The notes under the pieces were generated by a model. The model ran no database searches. It saw only the letters and a program-made list of their open reading frames with translations, and was not told where the DNA came from. A stretch of DNA of 64,000 nt from Bradyrhizobium sp. CER78. Its GTDB lineage: Bacteria > Pseudomonadota > Alphaproteobacteria > Rhizobiales > Xanthobacteraceae. The DNA is taken from NCBI RefSeq assembly GCF_029846235.1, contig NZ_JARVWP010000008.1, forward strand, positions 248,001-312,000, written 5' to 3'. Position numbers and translations under genes: made by a program. Positions 1 to 7,655 of this stretch are shown here, in pieces; within the stretch, counting starts at the first letter, position 1, and each line of letters starts with the position of its first letter.

Positions 1-1635
1 GCTGACGACTGATGATGCGAGCTTGCGTTCCTTCGCGGCCGCGATGATCGCCTGCGCCAACGGATGCTCGCTGCCCTGTTCGACGCCGGCGGCAAGGCGC
101 AGCAGGTCGCTCTCGTCGACGCCTTCGACGGCAATGATGCGCACCACCTTGGGCTTGCCCTCGGTGAGCGTGCCGGTCTTGTCGAGCACCAGCGTGTCGA
201 TCGCTTCCATCCGCTCCAGCGCCTGCGCATCGCGGATCAGGATGCCGGAATGCGCACCGCGGCCGACGCCGACCATGATCGACATCGGCGTGGCCAATCC
301 GAGCGCACAGGGGCAGGCGATGATCAGCACCGTGACGGCAGCGACCAGCGCAAAGGTCAGGCGCGGCTCCGGTCCGAACACCGACCAGGCGATGAAGGCG
401 AGCACGGCGGCGGCGATCACCGCCGGCACGAACCAGCCGGCGACGCGGTCGGCGAGCCGCTGGATCGGCGCGCGTGAGCGCTGCGCCTTCGCCACCATGT
501 CGACGATGCGCGACAGCATGGTGTCGCGGCCGACCTTCTCGGCGCGCATCACGAGGCCGCCGCTCTGGTTGACGGTGCCGCCGATCACGCTCGCGCCCTC
601 GGCCTTCGTGACCGGCATCGATTCACCCGTCACCATGGATTCGTCGACGACGGCGCTGCCCTCGATGACGACGCCGTCGACCGGGACCTTCTCGCCGGGA
701 CGCACGCGCAGCCGATCGCCGACCTTGATCGCGTCGATGTCGATGTCCTCGTCGCCATGCTCGGTTATGCGCCGCGCGGTCTTGGGCGCGAGGCCGAGCA
801 GCGCGCGGATCGCGCCCGAGGTCTGCGCGCGGGCGCGCAATTCCAGCACCTGGCCGAGCAGCACCAGCACCGTGATCACGGCCGCCGCCTCGAAATACAC
901 CGCGACCACGCCATGCATGTCGCGCAATGCAGGCGGGAACAGCTGCGGCGCCAGCGTCGCAACCACGCTATAGGCATAGGCGACGCCGGTGCCGATCGCG
1001 ATCAGCGTGAACATGTTGAGATTGCGGGTCACGAGCGACTGCCAGCCACGCACGAAGAACGGCGCGCCCGCCCACAGCACGACCGGCGTCGCCAGCACGA
1101 ACGAGATCCAGTTCGACCAGGGCTGCGGCAGCAGATGCATCAGCCCGAGATGGCTGCCCATCTCAAGCACGAATACCGGGAGCGTCAACGCCAGGCCGAT
1201 CCAGAATCGCATGGTCATATCGATCAATTCGGGATCGGGACCGTCGTCGAGCGAGACCTGTTCGGGCTCCAGCGCCATGCCGCAGATCGGGCAGCTGCCG
1301 GGACCGACCTGACGCACCTCGGGATGCATCGGGCAGGTGTAGATCGTGCCGGCCGGCGCCGGCGGCTCTGCCTCGCGCGGCTTGAGGTACTTCTCCGGCT
1401 CGGCCTCGAAGCGCTCGCGGCAGCGGCCGCTGCAGAACAAATACTCCTCGCCCTTGCAGCTGAAGCGGTGCTTGGCGGTCGCCGGATTGACCTTCATGCC
1501 GCAGACCGGATCGATCGCGAACACAGCTTCAGTCGGCGCAGCGTCGTGATCATGCCTGCCGCCGCAACAGGAATGCGCGGCCGCGCCATGATGGTGATGA
1601 TCCGCGTGCGAATGATCGTGCTTTGCCTGTGCCAC
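1..1635 (-). CDS. copA: Copper-translocating P-type ATPase (CopA-like), 3' part cut by window edge
   Basis: Inner-membrane P1B-type ATPase that exports monovalent copper or silver. The reading frame runs from a GTG at 1635 (GGAAGA upstream) to base 1, giving 545 codons of a protein usually over 700 aa. In order it shows a His-rich tail (residues 6-30), a YHS domain starting DPVCGM (about 42-80), a second metal-binding module with CPMHPEV and CPICGMALEP, the intramembrane CPC motif (about 308-325), the phosphorylation loop DKTG (about 172-188) and a GSEHPLA nucleotide-binding motif (about 55-75). The usual MxCxxC HMA domains are absent at the N-terminus. It is divergent from csoR, so copper induction is likely. 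The gene was identified by reading the reverse strand directly because it starts with GTG and is open at the edge. Confidence 0.93.
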   Translation of the reverse strand, partial: MAQAKHDHSHADHHHHGAAAHSCCGGRHDHDAAPTEAVFAIDPVCGMKVNPATAKHRFSCKGEEYLFCSGRCRERFEAEPEKYLKPREAEPPAPAGTIYTCPMHPEVRQVGPGSCPICGMALEPEQVSLDDGPDPELIDMTMRFWIGLALTLPVFVLEMGSHLGLMHLLPQPWSNWISFVLATPVVLWAGAPFFVRGWQSLVTRNLNMFTLIAIGTGVAYAYSVVATLAPQLFPPALRDMHGVVAVYFEAAAVITVLVLLGQVLELRARAQTSGAIRALLGLAPKTARRITEHGDEDIDIDAIKVGDRLRVRPGEKVPVDGVVIEGSAVVDESMVTGESMPVTKAEGASVIGGTVNQSGGLVMRAEKVGRDTMLSRIVDMVAKAQRSRAPIQRLADRVAGWFVPAVIAAAVLAFIAWSVFGPEPRLTFALVAAVTVLIIACPCALGLATPMSIMVGVGRGAHSGILIRDAQALERMEAIDTLVLDKTGTLTEGKPKVVRIIAVEGVDESDLLRLAAGVEQGSEHPLAQAIIAAAKERKLASSVVS

Positions 1636-1674
1636 GAAACTCTTCCCGGCCGCTATCCCGGCCTCTTGATTTAC

Positions 1675-1691
1675 ATACCCTACGGGGGTAT
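1675..1691. promoter_or_regulatory. CsoR-type operator between copA and csoR
   Basis: ATACCC-TACGG-GGGTAT is a perfect 6-5-6 inverted repeat lying between the divergent copA and csoR genes. It has the G/C-tract-flanked-by-TA form known for CsoR operators. It directly abuts the csoR ATG at 1692 and lies 40 bp from the copA GTG, so one bound repressor could silence both genes. The assignment as a CsoR site is inference from form and position. Confidence 0.8.
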
Positions 1692-1976
1692 ATGAACCCT
1701 ATGCGCGAAGAGATCAAGACATCCTGTTTAAAACGGCTCAAACGAATCGAGGGCCAGATCCGCGGCCTCGCCGGCATGGTCGAGGAGGATCGCTATTGCA
1801 TCGACCTCGTGACGCAGATCGCGGCCGCGCGCGCAGCGCTGCGCCGCGTCGAGGAAGAAGTCCTGCGCGATCACGTGGCGCATTGCGTGGAGCATGCGAT
1901 CTCGTCCGGCGACAAGGCCGACCAACGGCGCAAGATCGCCGAGTTGATGGATGTGATCGGGCGAGCGGATCGCTGA
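1692..1976 (+). CDS. csoR: Metal-sensing repressor, CsoR/RcnR family
   Basis: Small all-helical repressor that releases its operator when it binds Cu(I). It is 94 aa from ATG 1692; a second in-frame ATG at 1701 is possible. The family Cys-His-Cys ligand set is visible: Cys in RYCIDLV, then His and Cys spaced i/i+4 in DHVAHC. The KRLKRIEGQIRG helix is typical. Divergent from the copper ATPase, which fits copper sensing. No Shine-Dalgarno sequence precedes either ATG because the operator palindrome ends at base 1691, so the transcript may be leaderless. Confidence 0.9.
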   Translation: MNPMREEIKTSCLKRLKRIEGQIRGLAGMVEEDRYCIDLVTQIAAARAALRRVEEEVLRDHVAHCVEHAISSGDKADQRRKIAELMDVIGRADR

Positions 1977-2040
1977 GGCGTAGCCCGGGCGCTTAACCTC
2001 GCCGCTCTGACTGAGTCGAAAGCGCGCCTCACATTCGGTG

Positions 2041-2171
2041 TCGTCCCGGCGAAAGCCGGGACCCATAACCACAGGGAGTAGTTGTTGGTGCGAGCTGGAG
2101 CCCCAGCGTGCTTCATAACCACGCCCTGTGGTTATGGGTCCCGGGTCGCGCTTCGCTTGCCCGGGACGACG
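2041..2171. repeat. Intergenic palindromic repeat, family A
   Basis: About 130 bp between csoR and ychF whose ends are inverted copies: GTCCCGGC...GCCGGGACCCATAACCAC on the left and GTGGTTATGGGTCCCGGG...CCCGGGACGAC on the right. Two more copies occur in this window (15297-15440 and 16895-17024). No coding potential is evident. Confidence 0.8.
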
Positions 2172-2227
2172 TGGGGAGAGAGCGGCGCTTAATTCACTGC
2201 CGCCTTAAGCGCGGTTGAACATTGCGC

Positions 2228-3325
2228 TCAGGTATTGAACCGGAAATGCATCACGTCGCCGTCGGCGACGACGTACTCCTTGCCTTCAAGCCGCAGCTTG
2301 CCGGCATCGCGCGCGCCGGCTTCGCCGTTGCCGGCGATGTAGTCGTCATACGCAATGGTCTCGGCGCGGATGAAGCCCTTCTCGAAATCGGTATGGATCA
2401 CGCCGGCGGCGGCAGGCGCCTTGGTGCCGCGGTCGATGGTCCAGGCGCGGGCTTCCTTCGGGCCGACGGTGAAATAGGTGATGAGGTCGAGCAGCTTGTA
2501 GCCGGCGCGGATCAGCCGATCGAGGCCAGCTTCTTCAAGGCCCAGCGTCTCCAGGAAGTCGGTACGCTCCTCGCGCGACAGCGTCGCGATCTCGGATTCG
2601 ATCTTGGCGGAGATCACGACCGCCACCGCGCCCTCCTCCTTGGCACGCTCGAACACCGCCTTGGAGAAATTGTTGCCGTCCTTGGCCGAGCCTTCCTCGA
2701 CGTTGCAGACATAGAGCACGGGCTTGGAGGTCAGCAGCCCGAGCATGCGGAACGCACGTTCCTCCTCCGGCTTGCGCTCCATGCCGCGAGCCGGCTTGCC
2801 GTCGCGCAGCAACGCCAGCGCGCGGTTGACCAGCTCGAGCTGCTCCTTGGCTTCCTTGTCGTTGCCCTTGGCCTTCTTGGTGAGATTGTCGACGCGCTTC
2901 TCGAGGCTGTCGAGGTCGGACAGCATCAGCTCGGTCTCGATGGTCTCGATGTCGGCGAGCGGCGCGATCTTGCCTTCGACGTGGGTGATGTCGGAATCCT
3001 CGAAGCAGCGCACCACATGGGCGATGGCGTCGACCTCGCGGATGTTGGCGAGGAACTGGTTGCCGAGGCCTTCACCCTGCGAGGCGCCGCGCACGAGGCC
3101 CGCGATGTCGACGAAGGTCAGCCGGGTCGGGATGATCTGCGCGGATTTCGCGACCGCTGCGAGCTTCTCCAGCCGCGGATCGGGCACCGCCACCTCGCCG
3201 ACATTCGGCTCGATGGTGCAGAACGGATAGTTCGCCGCCTGGGCGGCCGCCGTCTCGGTCAGCGCATTGAACAGCGTCGACTTGCCGACGTTAGGCAGCC
3301 CGACGATCCCGCATTTGAATCCCAT
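2228..3325 (-). CDS. ychF: Redox-regulated ribosome-associated ATPase YchF
   Basis: Obg-family P-loop ATPase that binds ribosomes and is linked to stress and oxidative response. Full length at 365 aa. The Walker A motif GLPNVGKS is at residues 9-16. The G4 position reads NVEE instead of the GTPase NKxD, the known signature for ATP preference. The C-terminal TGS/ubiquitin-like part contains FTVGPKEARAW. It is the last gene of a minus-strand rplY-pth-ychF set, 59 bp after pth. Confidence 0.96.
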   Translation of the reverse strand: MGFKCGIVGLPNVGKSTLFNALTETAAAQAANYPFCTIEPNVGEVAVPDPRLEKLAAVAKSAQIIPTRLTFVDIAGLVRGASQGEGLGNQFLANIREVDAIAHVVRCFEDSDITHVEGKIAPLADIETIETELMLSDLDSLEKRVDNLTKKAKGNDKEAKEQLELVNRALALLRDGKPARGMERKPEEERAFRMLGLLTSKPVLYVCNVEEGSAKDGNNFSKAVFERAKEEGAVAVVISAKIESEIATLSREERTDFLETLGLEEAGLDRLIRAGYKLLDLITYFTVGPKEARAWTIDRGTKAPAAAGVIHTDFEKGFIRAETIAYDDYIAGNGEAGARDAGKLRLEGKEYVVADGDVMHFRFNT

Positions 3326-3344
3326 GTCTTCCTCTATCCATCTT

Positions 3345-3375
3345 CGTCATGCCCGGCCTTGCGCCGGGTATGACG
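3345..3375. repeat. Short hairpin between pth and ychF
   Basis: GTCATGCCCGGC-cttgc-GCCGGGTATGAC is an imperfect inverted repeat of the common Bradyrhizobium intergenic type. It lies in the 59 bp gap between pth and ychF and could act as an mRNA stability element in the operon transcript. Confidence 0.6.
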
Positions 3376-3384
3376 ACAAGGGGA

Positions 3385-3999
3385 TCAGGCCGGCTTATCG
3401 CCGCCGTTCTCACCCTTGTCGAAAAATCCCTTGGCCTGCATCGTCAGGTGCACCTTGTTGGCGAACGAGGCGTCGTGCCCCGCCGCCAGCAGGCCGGCAT
3501 TGTCGGCGACGGCCTGGCACAAGGCCTCCACCCACGCCCGGTCGCTTTTGGCGAAGTCCGACAGCACGTGGCTGTGCACGAGCTCCTTGACGCCGGGATG
3601 ACCGATCCCGAGCCGCACCCGCCGATACTCGTTGCCGATATGTGCGGAGATCGAGCGCAGCCCGTTATGGCCGGCGATCCCGCCGCCGATCTTGACCCGC
3701 ACCTTGGCGGGCGGCAGTTCGAGCTCGTCCTGGAACACGGTGATGTCGGCGGGCGCGAGCTTGAAGAAGTTCGCCGCCTCCTGCACCGCGCGTCCGGACT
3801 CGTTCATGAACGTGGTCGGCTTCAGCAGCACGACCTTCTCACGATCGACGACGCCTTCGGAGGTCTCGCCCTGAAAGCGACGGCGCCATGGTGCGAAACC
3901 ATGACGCCGTGCAATCTCGTCGACCGCCAGGAAACCGATATTGTGCCGGTTGCTGGCGTATTTCGCGCCGGGATTACCGAGACCGACAAAAAGGCGCAT
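3385..3999 (-). CDS. pth: Peptidyl-tRNA hydrolase
   Basis: Cytosolic enzyme that recycles tRNA from prematurely released peptidyl-tRNA. It is 204 aa and starts with the family signature MRLFVGLGNPG; the catalytic histidine is His19 in NRHNIGF. Further family motifs are KPTTFMNESG, the DELELP loop with its conserved Asp, and GGIAGHNGLRS. It lies 55 bp downstream of rplY on the minus strand, the usual alphaproteobacterial pairing, and is probably co-transcribed with it. Confidence 0.97.
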   Translation of the reverse strand: MRLFVGLGNPGAKYASNRHNIGFLAVDEIARRHGFAPWRRRFQGETSEGVVDREKVVLLKPTTFMNESGRAVQEAANFFKLAPADITVFQDELELPPAKVRVKIGGGIAGHNGLRSISAHIGNEYRRVRLGIGHPGVKELVHSHVLSDFAKSDRAWVEALCQAVADNAGLLAAGHDASFANKVHLTMQAKGFFDKGENGGDKPA

Positions 4000-4054
4000 G
4001 GCGCGGCATCCCGCGTCGGCGCGCCATCAGAGCATCGCGCGCCGACCTGATCGA

Positions 4055-4777
4055 TTACTTCTTCTTGTCGCCACCGGCGGGGGCCTTGGCACCCGCGGCC
4101 GGAGCCGCAGCACCCGCAGCCGGAGCCGCCGCAGCGGCCGGAGCCGCCGCACCCGCAGCCGGAGCAGCGCCACCGGCAGCCGCAGCAGCCGCGGCCTTCT
4201 GCTCTTCAGCGTAGCCGGACGGCGGCACGATGGTGACGAGCGTCGCGTCCTCGCGGGTCAGCGACTTCACGCCCTTCGGCAGCTTCACATCGGAGAGATG
4301 CAGCGAATAGCTGATCTCGAGGCTGCCGACGTCGGCTTCAATGTATTGCGGAATGTTGTCGACCGCGCACTCGAGCTCGAGCGTGTGGGTGACAATGTTC
4401 ACGGTGCCGCCGCGCTTGACGCCAGGCGAGGTTTCGCCGTTCACGATGTGCAGCGGCACGCTGACGCGGATGGTGGCGCCTTCGCCGAGCCGCATGAAGT
4501 CGACATGGAGCGGGAAGTCCTTCACCGGATCGAGGTGATAGTCGCGCGGAATCACGCGGTGCTTCTTGCCCTCGAGATCGATATCGAACAGCGTGGTCAG
4601 GAACCGGCCCGCCAGGATGCGCTGACGCAGTTCACGATCGTCGACCGAGATGGTGACGGGGGGCTGGTTGTCTCCGTAGATCACTCCGGGAACTCTCCCG
4701 GCGCGACGCTCTGCCCGGGCGGCCCCCTTGCCGCTCTTCGGACGCGCGGTCGCCTTCAATTCCTTGACGGTCGCCAT
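4055..4777 (-). CDS. rplY: 50S ribosomal protein L25/general stress protein Ctc
   Basis: 5S rRNA-binding ribosomal protein of the long TL5/Ctc type, 240 aa. The N-terminal L25 domain (MATVKELKATARPKSGKGAAR onward) is followed by the C-terminal beta domain. From about residue 193 there is a low-complexity Ala/Pro/Gly tail that ends in a Lys-rich KKK. The tail is coded by a repetitive CCGCAGCACCCGC-like stretch (4080-4200), which could vary by slippage. It is the first gene of the minus-strand operon with pth and ychF. The start has a good AAGGA site 10 nt upstream. Confidence 0.96.
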   Translation of the reverse strand: MATVKELKATARPKSGKGAARAERRAGRVPGVIYGDNQPPVTISVDDRELRQRILAGRFLTTLFDIDLEGKKHRVIPRDYHLDPVKDFPLHVDFMRLGEGATIRVSVPLHIVNGETSPGVKRGGTVNIVTHTLELECAVDNIPQYIEADVGSLEISYSLHLSDVKLPKGVKSLTREDATLVTIVPPSGYAEEQKAAAAAAAGGAAPAAGAAAPAAAAAPAAGAAAPAAGAKAPAGGDKKK

Positions 4778-4792
4778 AGCGTTAAGTCCTTG

Positions 4793-4823
4793 TATTTAAA
4801 AAGTTAAAGGCCGCAGCGCGGCC
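4793..4823 (-). promoter_or_regulatory. Hairpin and U-rich tract in the rplY leader
   Basis: Reading the minus strand, GGCCGC-GCT-GCGGCC is followed by TTTAACTTTTTAAAT, a stem plus T-rich run that ends about 20 nt before the rplY AAGGA site. This is the shape of an intrinsic terminator or attenuator placed in the leader of a ribosomal protein gene. Function is inferred from position only. Confidence 0.45.
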
Positions 4824-4930
4824 CATGCTCAAGTCCACAGCAAGCCTCCAGGGGTGCGGGGGCCGCGGACGTGGCGGGCTTTTAGCCCCAAAGGGCCGAA
4901 ATGACAAGGAAATGAAGGAAATTTTCTTGC

Positions 4931-5096
4931 TTCACCCTCCCCTGGAGGGGGAGGGTCGGGCCGCATGCAGCGAAGCGGAATGCGGGCCGGGGTGGGGTGA
5001 TCCCTCAACACGGGCAGTGATCGCGTGGAGGGACTTTCACCCCACCCCGCCGCTCATTGCATTCGCGTCGACCCTCCCCCTCCAGGGGAGGGTGAA
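4931..5096. repeat. MITE-like palindromic element with exact 28 bp terminal inverted repeats
   Basis: Most of the 322 bp gap between rplY and ubiK is this element. Bases 4931-4958 (TTCACCCTCCCCTGGAGGGG...) and 5069-5096 (...CCCCTCCAGGGGAGGGTGAA) are exact reverse complements over 28 bp. The interior also pairs partly (GGGGTGGGGTG versus CACCCCACCCC). Similar elements lie at 37955-38115 and 45656-45831. No ORF is present. Confidence 0.85.
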
Positions 5097-5099
5097 AGA

Positions 5100-5363
5100 T
5101 CAGCCAGCTCCGCCTACGCCGAGCTTGGCTTCCAGCGCGGCGATCCGCGCCTTCAGCGCCTCGTTCTCCTCGCGTGCCAGGCGGGCCATGTCCTTGACCG
5201 CGTCGAACTCCTCGCGCTTGACCACGTCGAGGTCGCGCAGGATCCGTTCGGCCTGGTTGCGCATGACCGTGTCGACCTCGCGCTTGACGCCCTGGGCGGC
5301 GCCTGCGGCATCGTTCATCAGACGGCCGATCTCATCGAAAAACCGGTTGCTGGTCTGGGTCAT
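5100..5363 (-). CDS. ubiK: UbiK-family accessory factor (BMFP domain)
   Basis: An 87 aa coiled-coil protein. The first half (NRFFDEIGRLMNDAAGAAQG...) is the membrane-associating amphipathic region; from residue 48 it is a charged coiled coil (VKREEFDAVKDMARLAREEN...) used for trimerisation. UbiK homologues assist the soluble ubiquinone-biosynthesis complex; in alphaproteobacteria the role is less tested. The gene stands alone on the minus strand beside the palindromic element. Confidence 0.85.
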   Translation of the reverse strand: MTQTSNRFFDEIGRLMNDAAGAAQGVKREVDTVMRNQAERILRDLDVVKREEFDAVKDMARLAREENEALKARIAALEAKLGVGGAG

Positions 5364-5541
5364 CTCGCAAAACTCTCCGCGTTCACTGGCTTGCGCTCAA
5401 GACAATGGCGATCCCCGCCATCCGGTTCAAGCCCGCCGCGAATGGCAGGCCTCCCGAGAGCTTGCCTTGTCATGCTCCGGTTTCCTTGCAATCGTATGAA
5501 CTCACAACAGAAATCGCACACATAACGCGAGCAGAAACGCC

Positions 5542-6273
5542 ATGATCGAAGCGACCGTCGAGATCCCGACCAAGGACGGCAAGACCACCACCTTCATCAC
5601 CCATCCCGAGCGCGGCGGCCCCTTCCCGGTCGTCATCTTCTACATGGATGCGCCGGCGATCCGCGAGGAGCTGCGCGACATGGCGCGCCGGCTCGGCACG
5701 TCGGGCTATTATGTGATGCTGCCGAACATGTACTACCGCGCCGGCGTGATGGAGCTCGGCCCGATCAATCCCGATCCGGAATCACCGGAGCGCAAGCGCA
5801 TGTTCGAGCTGATGCACTCGCTCAACATCCCGCTGGTCATGGAAGACACCAAGGGCCTGCTCGCCTATGCCGAGACCCAGAAGGCCGCCAACACCAACAT
5901 CATCGGCACGGTCGGCTATTGCATGAGCGGCCGCTATGCGGTGAACGCGGCGACGCATTTCGGCGATCGGGTCAAGGCCGCCGCGTCGGTCTACGGCACG
6001 CATCTGGCGACCGACCAGCCGGACAGCCCGCATCTCGCAGCGCAGAAGACCGGGGCCGAGCTCTATTTCGCCTGCGCCGAGACCGACATCTACGCGCCGG
6101 CGGAGATCATCGAGCAGGTGAAGGCGGGCATGAAGGGCTCGAACAACGAGGTCGAGATCTATCCCGGCACGCATCACGGCTTCGCCTTCCCCAAGCGCCC
6201 GGTCTATGACCGCGACGCCGCCGAACGCCATTGGGAGCGGTTGCTCGCGCTCTACCGCCGCAACCTGGTCTGA
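5542..6273 (+). CDS. Dienelactone hydrolase family protein
   Basis: Cytosolic alpha/beta hydrolase of 243 aa. The dienelactone-hydrolase triad is visible: Cys127 in GYCMSG, Asp182 in AETDIYAP and His212 in GTHHGFAFP. Substrate is unknown; family members open lactones or act on carbonyl compounds and often occur in aromatic degradation, but no aromatic pathway genes lie nearby. It precedes the broken GNAT gene by 16 bp. Confidence 0.88.
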   Translation: MIEATVEIPTKDGKTTTFITHPERGGPFPVVIFYMDAPAIREELRDMARRLGTSGYYVMLPNMYYRAGVMELGPINPDPESPERKRMFELMHSLNIPLVMEDTKGLLAYAETQKAANTNIIGTVGYCMSGRYAVNAATHFGDRVKAAASVYGTHLATDQPDSPHLAAQKTGAELYFACAETDIYAPAEIIEQVKAGMKGSNNEVEIYPGTHHGFAFPKRPVYDRDAAERHWERLLALYRRNLV

Positions 6274-6289
6274 GGCCCGAAGAATTGGG

Positions 6290-6780
6290 ATGGCGGAGGC
6301 CGCGCGAATTCGAGGCTATCGAAGCTCGGACGCCGACGAGGTGAACCGGCTCGCGATTGCCGCTTTCGACCAATTCCGCGACGCCTTCGACGACTGGCCG
6401 GCGATGCGCGCCGGCCTGTCGCGAACCTCCGAGCTGAGTTCCGGCGGCGAGACCATCGTCGCCGATCTCGGCGACCGGCTTGCCGGCGCGTCGGCTATTT
6501 CGGGCCCGGCGTCAAAAAGGCCGCATTCTTCGATCAGGCATGGCCGATCATTCGCATGCTGGTCGTCGACCCCGTCGACAGGGGCAAGGGACTCGGGCAT
6601 GCGTTGACCTCGGAATGCTTCGCCAGGGCGCGGCGCGACCGGTGCCGGACCATTGCGCTTCACACGAGCCCCATCATGACGATCGCCTTGCCGATGTATC
6701 TGAAGATGGGCTTCAGCAAGGTCCATGACGCTCCGCCCATTCATGGCGTGCCCTACGCCGTCTACACGAAAGCGCTCTGA
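6290..6780 (+). pseudogene. GNAT-family N-acetyltransferase, frameshifted
   Basis: The N-terminal part (MAEAARIRGYRSSDADEVNRL) reads from ATG 6290. Around 6487-6490 the acetyltransferase reading moves to another frame, continuing VGYFGPGVKKAAFF and the acetyl-CoA motif VVDPVDRGKGLGHAL through MYLKMGFSKV to TGA at 6780. Restoring one G near GGCGCGTCGG would rejoin the halves as LAGAVGYFGPG. As it stands the first frame runs into unrelated codons and the product would lack the acetyl-CoA site. A sequencing error cannot be excluded. Confidence 0.85.
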
Positions 6781-6785
6781 TCCCG

Positions 6786-7631
6786 ATGCCGTTCCTGCTG
6801 ATCGACTTTCCGGTGTTCAACCCCGTCGCGCTCGCGCTCGGGCCGATCGTGATCCGCTGGTATGCGCTGGCCTATATCGTTGGCATCGTGCTGGGCTGGG
6901 TCTACGCTCGCTCGCTGATCAAAAAGGATCGGTTGTGGGGCGGGCCGGCGCCGATCACGCTGCCGCAGCTCGACGATTTCATCCTCTGGGTCACGATCGG
7001 CATCATCGTCGGCGGCCGCACCGGCTATGTACTGTTCTACAATCTGCCGTTCTTCATCGCGCACCCGTCCGAGATCCTCGAATTGTGGAAGGGCGGCATG
7101 TCGTTCCACGGCGGCTTCCTCGGCTGCGTCGCCGCGGTGATGCTGTTTGCCCGCCGCAACAACATTTCGATCCTGTCGCTCGGCGATATCACCACCGCGG
7201 TGGCGCCGATCGGGCTGTTCCTCGGCCGGCTCGCCAACTTCATCAACAGCGAATTGTGGGGCCGCCACGCCGATCCGAGCCTGCCCTGGGCCATGATCTT
7301 CCCCAATGGCGGACCGCTGCCGCGCCATCCGAGCCAGCTCTACGAGGCCGGGCTTGAGGGCATCATGCTGTTCACGGCGCTGGCGATCATGATCCGGATG
7401 GGGGCGCTGAAACGGCCCGGCTTGATCCTCGGCAGCTTCATCACGATCTACGGCATTGCCCGGATCATCGGCGAGCACTTCAGGGAGCCCGACCCGCAGC
7501 TCGGATTCCTGTGGGGCGGATTAACCATGGGAATGCTGCTGTCCGTGCCAATGATTATTGTCGGCGCTATCATCATCACGGCCGCCGTTCGCCGCAGGGC
7601 AAACGGGCCGGCACCAACAACTCCAACCTGA
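6786..7631 (+). CDS. lgt: Phosphatidylglycerol--prolipoprotein diacylglyceryl transferase
   Basis: Inner-membrane enzyme that adds diacylglycerol to the lipobox cysteine, the first step of lipoprotein maturation. It is 281 aa with about seven hydrophobic segments. Family motifs are RWYALAYIVGI, MSFHGGFLG (essential His), and the Lgt signature LGRLANFINSELWGR. It starts 5 bp after the GNAT pseudogene and is followed by the MidA-like gene and pgeF in the same direction, probably one transcript. lspA, the next lipoprotein step, is at 41.4 kb. Confidence 0.97.
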   Translation: MPFLLIDFPVFNPVALALGPIVIRWYALAYIVGIVLGWVYARSLIKKDRLWGGPAPITLPQLDDFILWVTIGIIVGGRTGYVLFYNLPFFIAHPSEILELWKGGMSFHGGFLGCVAAVMLFARRNNISILSLGDITTAVAPIGLFLGRLANFINSELWGRHADPSLPWAMIFPNGGPLPRHPSQLYEAGLEGIMLFTALAIMIRMGALKRPGLILGSFITIYGIARIIGEHFREPDPQLGFLWGGLTMGMLLSVPMIIVGAIIITAAVRRRANGPAPTTPT

Positions 7632-7655
7632 CGCAAGTACATTCCAAGGAAGGCC

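Noticed and set aside
23..1695. Long plus-strand open frames across 23-973 and 757-1695
   Set aside because: They are antisense to the copper ATPase; compositions are Arg/Ser/His-rich shadows produced by high GC content, with no family motifs.
2222..3373. 383-codon plus-strand frame opposite ychF
   Set aside because: The minus strand encodes a complete, motif-rich YchF; the plus frame has shadow composition.
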